Assembly (NCBI GenBank): GCA_018857735.1
Contig: JABMCL010002504.1
Location: 240,001-304,000, forward strand
Direction of reading: 5' to 3'
From: Alviniconcha marisindica
Taxonomy: Eukaryota; Mollusca; Gastropoda; Provannidae
Length of the DNA stretch: 64,000 nt
Shown here in pieces: positions 62,201 to 64,000 of the stretch. The notes beneath the pieces were generated by a model. That model ran no database searches and had not been told where the DNA came from. It worked only from the letters and a program-made list of their open reading frames with translations. Numbering within the stretch: the first letter of the stretch is position 1; each line of letters starts with the position of its first letter. The translations under genes were made by a program, and so were the position numbers.

Positions 62201-64000
62201 TAGTAGAAATCCCCTTTATTATTATAAAACTGAGATGTGTCACTGTTACTTCTTCTCCTTAGAATATTATTAGATGCAGAGTATCTTTTCTTTTATTAGA
62301 TGCAGAGTATCTTATCTTTTTTCTTATCCTTATTTCTTCCCCCTCCCTTTTTTTTTTTTTTTTTTTAAAGCAACTATCATGCATTGCCCTATTTTTTCCC
62401 CCCCTTTTGTAGATATATAATCATATATGGAAGCAACTGCAAGACATTGGATAACAGTGATTTGAAAGAAAATGAAACTTTTTTTTTGCTGGGGTTGGGG
62501 CGTATTTCTTGTACTTTGACATTGCTTGACTTCATTTACATTTGGTTGTACCACATCGTTCTGCATTCCAGTTCATTTTTTGTATTGTGTGTTTTAATTG
62601 GTTGTTGGCGAAAATGTCCATCCTGGGAATGTGGAGGGGAGGAGGGCATTCCTTAGCTGGTTGGTGAAAGACTATTTGGGGGAATGCAACATTTTCATTT
62701 TTCTCAAACAGTACAAGAAGACTGTAAATACATGTGTATGTATGCTTAAAAGGTTAATTTTATGTGTTGCTCAAGTAAAGTTTTGTCAGGTTCTTAATTC
62801 TAGTATTTGTAGGTGAACCACGCAACTTTTATGAAGTGTACATGTTCATCGTTTTTGTCATATGACACGTGACACCAAAGTACAAATGTTATGTGATTCT
62901 GCAGATATCAGTTTGCTTTACTGCTTGTATTACTTTTCTGAAATACAAAAGAATAATGAACATACTTATGCATTGTTTTGTGTGTGTTTTTATGGTGTTT
63001 AGCTTGTGAGAAAATGTTTTCGGAAACATGGGAGTCGCATGTCACCGATGACAAAAAATATACCATAAGAAATCATTACTCATACCCAAACCTTCATGAG
63101 TTGGGTTTTGTTTGGTCATAAACTGTAACAGTAATATGTTTATCACAAAAATAACAGGGAGTAATGTCAAAATGCTGCCACAAAGAGTAATGTTTTTGTC
63201 ATCAGTGACACGCGACACCATGCTGGCATCCAATTATATAACCCTGTAACTTAGCAAGTAGCCCCAAAAGTATCCTCTAATCATTGTTTTTAGAGAGAGT
63301 TGTGTTGATACAGCACCCTTAAAATAAAAAATTGCTTCACCATCACACTTCAAATTTAACCAAGATGTCACACTTTAGTTTTCACCTTTTGAGAGTTGCT
63401 CATATATGTTTGTGGACTGCAAATCAGTTTGTTTTTTGTTGTTGTTTTAATCAATTTCTTATTATTATTGGTGCAACTTGCTGACACATGTTGTTAACAT
63501 GATAATTGTAAGATCAGTCTAATATGAGTTATGTGAAGAGACTTTAAATAAAAAAGAAAGGATACTCCAGTGCTGCTGACACCTACGTTGTAAAATATTT
63601 ACTCATTAAGTACAGGACAAACGGTGTATTTGTACTCAAAAAATGAAAAATTACCATTCTCTGTATTATTATTATGCATTTCTAATTCATTTCATGAAGC
63701 AGTAAATGAATGAATTAATGAAAATTTGTGCACATTGCACAGAAAGTTGTACACAAAATAATTCATGTTCACGGCACCAGATGGACATAGTACATCCAGT
63801 TGTGTTGCATTCTAGTCTGAGCTTACAAGAGCAGCATGGTGGTGGTCTGATTAGAAGGCTGTGCAAGTGAATAGTATTGAGGCTGTTGCAGTTGCACATG
63901 TATTGGGTACAGAGTGGTAATGACTGTGACCTTTATTGGTGCATGAACTGGTTCAAACAGTTGTCCTTTCATTGCAGGTGCTTCCAGCGACTTCCAGCAG
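32583..64000 (+). CDS. YME1L1: ATP-dependent zinc metalloprotease YME1L1 (i-AAA), 3-prime partial
   Basis: Nineteen exons recovered with continuous phases, 1953 nt (651 codons), running off the right edge. The product is the hexameric i-AAA protease of the mitochondrial inner membrane, facing the intermembrane space. It degrades or processes inner-membrane and intermembrane-space proteins (OPA1 and lipid-transfer proteins in animals). Landmarks in model residues: QRRGFKT presequence-processing region shared with vertebrates, one transmembrane segment (exon 7), Walker A GPPGIGKT (350-357), pore loop FVG (383-385), Walker B VIFIDEID (405-412), arginine fingers R465/R468 in LLRPGRFD, zinc motif HEAGH (570-574) and third ligand Asp648 in GASSD. 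Human YME1L1 is somewhat over 700 residues, so roughly 70-130 C-terminal residues lie beyond the window. [11 protein letters not shown] near the N-terminus separates it from AFG3L2/SPG7. Confidence 0.95.
32711..32780 (-). CDS. HIBADH: HIBADH exon 1 candidate: mitochondrial targeting peptide
   Basis: ATG at 32780 opens [20 protein letters not shown], basic and hydroxylated like a matrix presequence. A donor after TCTG (gtagtt) leaves phase 1, exactly what exon 2 needs, and total length becomes 330 residues. An alternative phase-1 donor lies 12 nt earlier (CGCA|gtagat). The frame stays open beyond the donor to 32589, and homology cannot confirm presequences, so confidence is moderate. Confidence 0.5.
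34067..34246 (+). CDS. YME1L1: YME1L1 exon 2
   Basis: [20 protein letters not shown] then a hydrophilic Ser/Lys/Glu stretch ending FFFSTQL. Acceptor ctttcag, donor gtgaga, phase 0 both ends. Confidence 0.82.
34247..37115 (+). other. YME1L1 intron 2: unique AT-rich sequence with a possible nested promoter
   Basis: No YME1L1 exon supported. A CpG- and ETS-containing block at 35.5-36.8 kb is listed separately. Confidence 0.5.
35488..36300 (-). promoter_or_regulatory. Candidate nested minus-strand promoter/first exon
   Basis: On the minus strand ACTTCCGGTCAGCCATG (36277-36293) combines an ETS site with a YY1-like GCCAT, and CACATGGCCGCATGG follows at 36246. A second ETS-like CCGGAAG is at 36131. 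From ATG 36246 a short frame [12 protein letters not shown] reaches a gtgtgt donor. Further left an ag-acceptor precedes an ATG with [12 protein letters not shown] (about 35569). I cannot assemble a recognisable protein, so this is a promoter-like lead rather than a gene call. Confidence 0.28.
37116..37278 (+). CDS. YME1L1: YME1L1 exon 3
   Basis: [20 protein letters not shown] to [25 protein letters not shown] is a YME1L1-specific block. Phase 0 in, phase 1 out. Confidence 0.93.
37570..37636. repeat. (AC)n microsatellite, interrupted
   Basis: Two CA runs separated by AGAGAGTA in YME1L1 intron 3. Confidence 0.95.
37880..38288. repeat. 74-bp tandem array ending at the YME1L1 exon 4 acceptor
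   Basis: GTAACTG-(T/G)G-GCA(G/T) recurs near 37914, 37988, 38059, 38131, 38205 and 38279, with 71-74 bp spacing. Units include GTAGGAAGCATTCAGTTGTA and CTGTGTGCAGGTGTCTTG. The last unit is the functional 3-prime splice site itself. Confidence 0.92.
38289..38396 (+). CDS. YME1L1: YME1L1 exon 4
   Basis: [20 protein letters not shown] to FFQRTFTSL, 108 bp, phase 1 to phase 1, donor gtacgt. Weakly conserved region between the [11 protein letters not shown] and RGFKT blocks; chosen by phase and position. Confidence 0.72.
39247..39350 (+). CDS. YME1L1: YME1L1 exon 5: RGFKT block
   Basis: [20 protein letters not shown] to [13 protein letters not shown] coincides with the presequence-processing region of vertebrate YME1L1. 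Donor gtaagt, phase 0 out. Confidence 0.9.
41203..41240. repeat. (TG)n(AG)n microsatellite
   Basis: Short compound dinucleotide repeat. Confidence 0.9.
41320..41950. repeat. ~180-bp tandem repeat, about 4 copies
   Basis: Units begin near 41322, 41509, 41689 and 41869 with (C)AGAGG(T/C)(G/A)GGACTGACTG. They share CTGTTAATTCAC, GTCAACAAAAATACAAGTT, AGATCCATTCCTTGTT and GTTGCATGTA-TTGTTATTGTACCC. Satellite-like, in YME1L1 intron 5. Confidence 0.88.
42480..42760 (+). promoter_or_regulatory. CpG-rich intronic promoter candidate
   Basis: Two inverted CCAAT boxes (ATTGG at 42501 and 42544), a dense CpG stretch at 42560-42730 and a TATA-like AGTATAAGG at 42681 precede an ATG at 42725 with a 43-codon frame ([13 protein letters not shown]...). 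Could be an internal YME1L1 promoter, a promoter of an unrecognised nested transcript, or the end of a mobile element. ACCAATG and CATTGGT form a small hairpin at ~42770-42791. Confidence 0.38.
43551..43658 (+). CDS. YME1L1: YME1L1 exon 6
   Basis: [20 protein letters not shown] to EVQDKLK, 108 bp, phase 0 both ends, acceptor cattgcag, donor gtgggc. Aligns to the segment before the GFAEG(F/Y) block. Confidence 0.88.
43700..44160. repeat. ~28-bp degenerate tandem array
   Basis: TCCTGG(T/C)(A/G)(G/A)ATGTCCTGTGT and TTCTGTCCTGG recur more than ten times just after exon 6. Not derived from exon 6 as far as I can see. Confidence 0.8.
44541..44557. repeat. Poly-G tract
   Basis: Uninterrupted run of about 17 G after GCTAGTAGCT; another at 44877-44895. 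Confidence 0.9.
44925..44985 (+). repeat. Dispersed ~180-bp repeat, copy 5 (partial)
   Basis: GTTTTGTCCAATTGAATAGC, ATTCTTTTGAACC, TTTGGATTTTGAAA; a fragment of the same end lies at 44512-44540. Confidence 0.55.
45034..45184 (+). CDS. YME1L1: YME1L1 exon 7: transmembrane segment
   Basis: [18 protein letters not shown] then a ~20-residue hydrophobic span [18 protein letters not shown], ending SAVGGG. Single-pass inner-membrane anchor. Phase 0 in, phase 1 out (donor gtgggc). Confidence 0.93.
45200..47230. repeat. Degenerate array related to the YME1L1 exon 7 donor end
   Basis: Units with TTATTAACCTGCTTGTGTCTG, TTGTGGCTTAGAATACAAGTC and CA(T/G)TCAGTACTCTGTG followed by G-runs recur near 45207, 45727, 45835, 45920, 46035, 46130, 46860, 46990 and 47160. 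The 47159-47215 copy closely follows exon 7 (TACTTGTGTCTGCTGTGG, CAAGTCAT-CA). An unrelated stretch at 46260-46740 interrupts the field. Confidence 0.75.
47345..47578. repeat. ~59-bp then 46-bp tandem repeat before YME1L1 exon 8
   Basis: GTGGATGAG, GATGAGGTGTG(G/A)GTGAGGAAGG and GAAGGGGTGG recur five times up to 40 bp before the exon 8 acceptor. Confidence 0.93.
47617..47705 (+). CDS. YME1L1: YME1L1 exon 8
   Basis: [20 protein letters not shown] to NFSDVKG; start of the AAA+ module (FxDVKG motif). Acceptor ttacag, donor gttggt, phase 1 in and phase 0 out. Confidence 0.94.
48112..48202 (+). CDS. YME1L1: YME1L1 exon 9
   Basis: [20 protein letters not shown] then [11 protein letters not shown], canonical FtsH/AAA N-terminal helix. 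Acceptor gtggcag, donor gtgagc, phase 1 out. Confidence 0.96.
51150..51245 (+). mobile_element. SINE-like dispersed core, copy 4
   Basis: CAGAGCTCAGGAGCTGTGTG, AGGTGGCCACCCTGGGCTCC, CCTAATAAGCCTTCAGTTT, GTAAAGCAACACTCAA. Closest to the copy at 5703-5785. Confidence 0.75.
51295..51832. repeat. ~43-bp tandem array next to the Walker A exon
   Basis: GCAAAAGTTTAGTGTATTAG followed by GAGCACTAGTGTAAATTCAGCAT, about 12 variable units, stopping some 25 bp before the exon 10 acceptor and crowding the branch-point region. Confidence 0.92.
51857..51916 (+). CDS. YME1L1: YME1L1 exon 10: Walker A
   Basis: [19 protein letters not shown], 60 bp, phase 1 to phase 1. The P-loop reads GPPGIGKT, with Ile where most family members have Thr. 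Confidence 0.96.
52228..52255. repeat. (AC)n microsatellite
   Basis: CA run in YME1L1 intron 10. Confidence 0.92.
52438..52530 (+). CDS. YME1L1: YME1L1 exon 11: pore loop
   Basis: [20 protein letters not shown] then [10 protein letters not shown]. Aromatic pore-loop FVG contacts substrate in FtsH proteases. Phase 1 to phase 1. Confidence 0.96.
53409..53541 (+). CDS. YME1L1: YME1L1 exon 12: Walker B
   Basis: [20 protein letters not shown] to [11 protein letters not shown]. Acidic DEID coordinates Mg-ATP; start of the second region of homology. Phase 1 in, phase 2 out. Confidence 0.96.
53583..53745. repeat. GT/GGGT-rich low-complexity tract
   Basis: Imperfect GT repeats with G-runs in YME1L1 intron 12. 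Confidence 0.88.
54338..54375. repeat. Duplicate of the YME1L1 exon 13 splice-acceptor edge
   Basis: TAGCTCAGTTGGGCAGTGTA, TTTGTTTTAG, CTTCACACAGA parallels the real site at 54417-54455 (CAGCTCAGTGGGCCCTATAT, CTGTTTCAG, TTTCACACAGAA). A decoy 3-prime splice site. Confidence 0.7.
54445..54507 (+). CDS. YME1L1: YME1L1 exon 13
   Basis: [20 protein letters not shown], second region of homology (GATNR). 63 bp, phase 2 to phase 2. Confidence 0.95.
54640..55300. repeat. 23-bp tandem array, nearly 30 copies
   Basis: GACCTTCACCTGGCCAGCTGG plus (T/C)T, at 23-bp spacing (for example 54739 and 54762), ~660 bp in YME1L1 intron 13. Two main subtypes alternate: CACCTGGCC and CAGCTGTCA. Confidence 0.95.
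55925..56037 (+). CDS. YME1L1: YME1L1 exon 14: arginine fingers
   Basis: [20 protein letters not shown] then [17 protein letters not shown]. Phase 2 in (completes Gln), phase 1 out, donor gtaaga. Confidence 0.95.
56120..57277 (+). mobile_element. Decayed hAT-like element with CAGACCTGCCA termini
   Basis: Left end CAGACCTGCCAGCC (56120) and reverse complement of the right end CAGACCTGCCAACC (57277) match in 13 of 14 bases. Inside, the plus strand encodes a BED/ZMYM-type zinc-finger-like piece [20 protein letters not shown] (about 56645-56705). A later [14 protein letters not shown] and LFWRMFP-like stretch lies in another frame after a stop, so the gene is frameshifted and truncated. Target-site duplication is unclear (only AGATT shared). 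Superfamily is inferred from domain style and CAG ends. Confidence 0.5.
58129..58173 (+). CDS. YME1L1: YME1L1 exon 15 (45-bp microexon)
   Basis: [15 protein letters not shown]; matches the conserved (I/L)ARGT-GF(S/T)G segment. Phase 1 to phase 1. Confidence 0.94.
58378..58396. repeat. Poly-T tract
   Basis: Run of about 20 T in YME1L1 intron 15. Confidence 0.9.
58665..58775 (+). CDS. YME1L1: YME1L1 exon 16
   Basis: [20 protein letters not shown] to [11 protein letters not shown]; sensor-2 helical region and lead into the protease domain. Phase 1 to phase 1. Confidence 0.95.
59082..59233 (+). CDS. YME1L1: YME1L1 exon 17: M41 zinc site
   Basis: [38 protein letters not shown] to [13 protein letters not shown] supplies two zinc ligands and the catalytic Glu. 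Phase 1 in, phase 0 out. Confidence 0.97.
59615..59700 (+). mobile_element. SINE tail fragment, copy 4
   Basis: AGCACAGTGAATCTGCTCCA, GAGCAGAAAATAGCGCTACA, AAAGCGATCATTATCAT matches the GAGCAGAGAA-tail family, ending just before YME1L1 exon 18. Confidence 0.65.
59747..59873 (+). CDS. YME1L1: YME1L1 exon 18
   Basis: [37 protein letters not shown] to KVTTG. GGRAAEE is the conserved M41 helix. Phase 0 in, phase 1 out. Confidence 0.96.
59930..60098 (+). mobile_element. LINE (CR1/L2-like) reverse-transcriptase C-terminal fragment
   Basis: The frame reading through from the exon 18 donor contains [19 protein letters not shown] and [16 protein letters not shown], matching the LHWLPV-x-x-R-I-x-(F/Y)KI then AP-x-YLS-x-L pattern of CR1/L2-type ORF2 tails. 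Ends abruptly at the inverted-repeat element. Confidence 0.72.
61668..62062 (+). mobile_element. LINE/SINE 3-prime end family A, copy 2
   Basis: TTTAGTATCCGTTTCC to AATAAAGTTTAATCAATCAGTCAAT. Same consensus as 8310-8826 without the microsatellite expansion. Confidence 0.7.
62063..62225 (+). mobile_element. LINE ORF2 C-terminal tail fragment
   Basis: [12 protein letters not shown] followed by an AT-rich 3-prime end matches the (S)FKS-x-LKTHLF ending of CR1/L2-like ORF2. It directly follows the (AATC)n tail of copy 2. Confidence 0.55.
63978..64000 (+). CDS. YME1L1: YME1L1 exon 19 (cut by window edge)
   Basis: GASSDFQQ after acceptor cattgcag, phase 1. Asp648 is the expected third zinc ligand of M41 peptidases (equivalent to the Asp in GASND of bacterial FtsH). 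Confidence 0.93.

Larger units (their letters stand above)
60094..63406. mobile_element. 3.3-kb segment bounded by 23-bp perfect inverted repeats
   Basis: TATATGAGCAACTCTCAAAA plus GGT at 60094-60116 and its exact reverse complement at 63384-63406. The outermost TA could be a Tc1/mariner-type target duplication. Inside, short motifs of the type (A)TGACA(C)(G)TG(C/A)CACC and TTTTGTCAT recur in both orientations (near 60490, 60860, 61110, 62865, 63040 and 63200), like subterminal repeats of a DNA transposon. No transposase is recognisable; later LINE pieces are nested in it. Confidence 0.6.

Overview
The window looks like nuclear DNA from a mollusc, most likely a gastropod. Short phase-consistent exons (45-180 bp for most) with GT-AG junctions lie in long AT-rich introns. 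The introns and spacers are packed with (AC)n, (CT)n and (GAT)n microsatellites, minisatellites, tRNA-derived SINEs and LINE 3-prime remnants. I see no prokaryotic, organellar or viral gene. The clade is inferred from repeat style and from SINE-derived peptide fragments I associate with gastropod gene predictions; it is not proven.

Layout. (1) 1-6.7 kb: intergenic, with microsatellites, a LINE reverse-transcriptase tail (1.1 kb), a 57-bp minisatellite (2.3-2.8 kb), a GC-rich block with a perfect RFX X-box (3.08 kb), a decayed ~29-bp repeat field (3.4-4.0 kb) and dispersed repeats. (2) 6721-13305, plus strand: a secreted von Willebrand factor C (VWC) type protein. Two Cys-rich exons are followed by a Gly/Asn/Arg/Ser/His 7-residue repeat exon and an exon with Pro-Glu-Val-Ser 12-residue repeats plus a Lys/Arg/Glu/Gln helix. 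All introns are phase 1. (3) 13.3-18.2 kb: intergenic repeats. (4) 18225-32780, minus strand: the complete valine-catabolism gene HIBADH (3-hydroxyisobutyrate dehydrogenase, mitochondrial matrix). I reconstruct eight exons encoding about 330 residues. (5) 32583-64000, plus strand: the mitochondrial inner-membrane i-AAA protease YME1L1. Nineteen exons run off the right edge just after the third zinc ligand; about 650 codons are present.

HIBADH and YME1L1 are head to head, and their first coding exons interleave: each lies in the other's first intron, on opposite strands. Both proteins are mitochondrial but work in different pathways (branched-chain amino-acid breakdown; inner-membrane quality control), so any link would be promoter sharing or antisense regulation.

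The most unusual signal is that many intronic tandem arrays are built from the exon edges beside them. HIBADH exons 3 (both sides), 4, 6, 7 and 8 and YME1L1 exons 4, 7 and 13 each have degenerate copies of exon end plus splice site repeated into the neighbouring intron. HIBADH intron 7 also carries a ~1.4-kb foldback (long inverted repeat) element whose interior contains exon-8-derived copies and long poly-G runs. YME1L1 intron 18 holds a 3.3-kb segment bounded by 23-bp perfect inverted repeats, and intron 14 holds a decayed hAT-like transposon.

All gene models were read by hand from reading frame, splice consensus, phase continuity and remembered family sequence. No alignment or transcript evidence was available.
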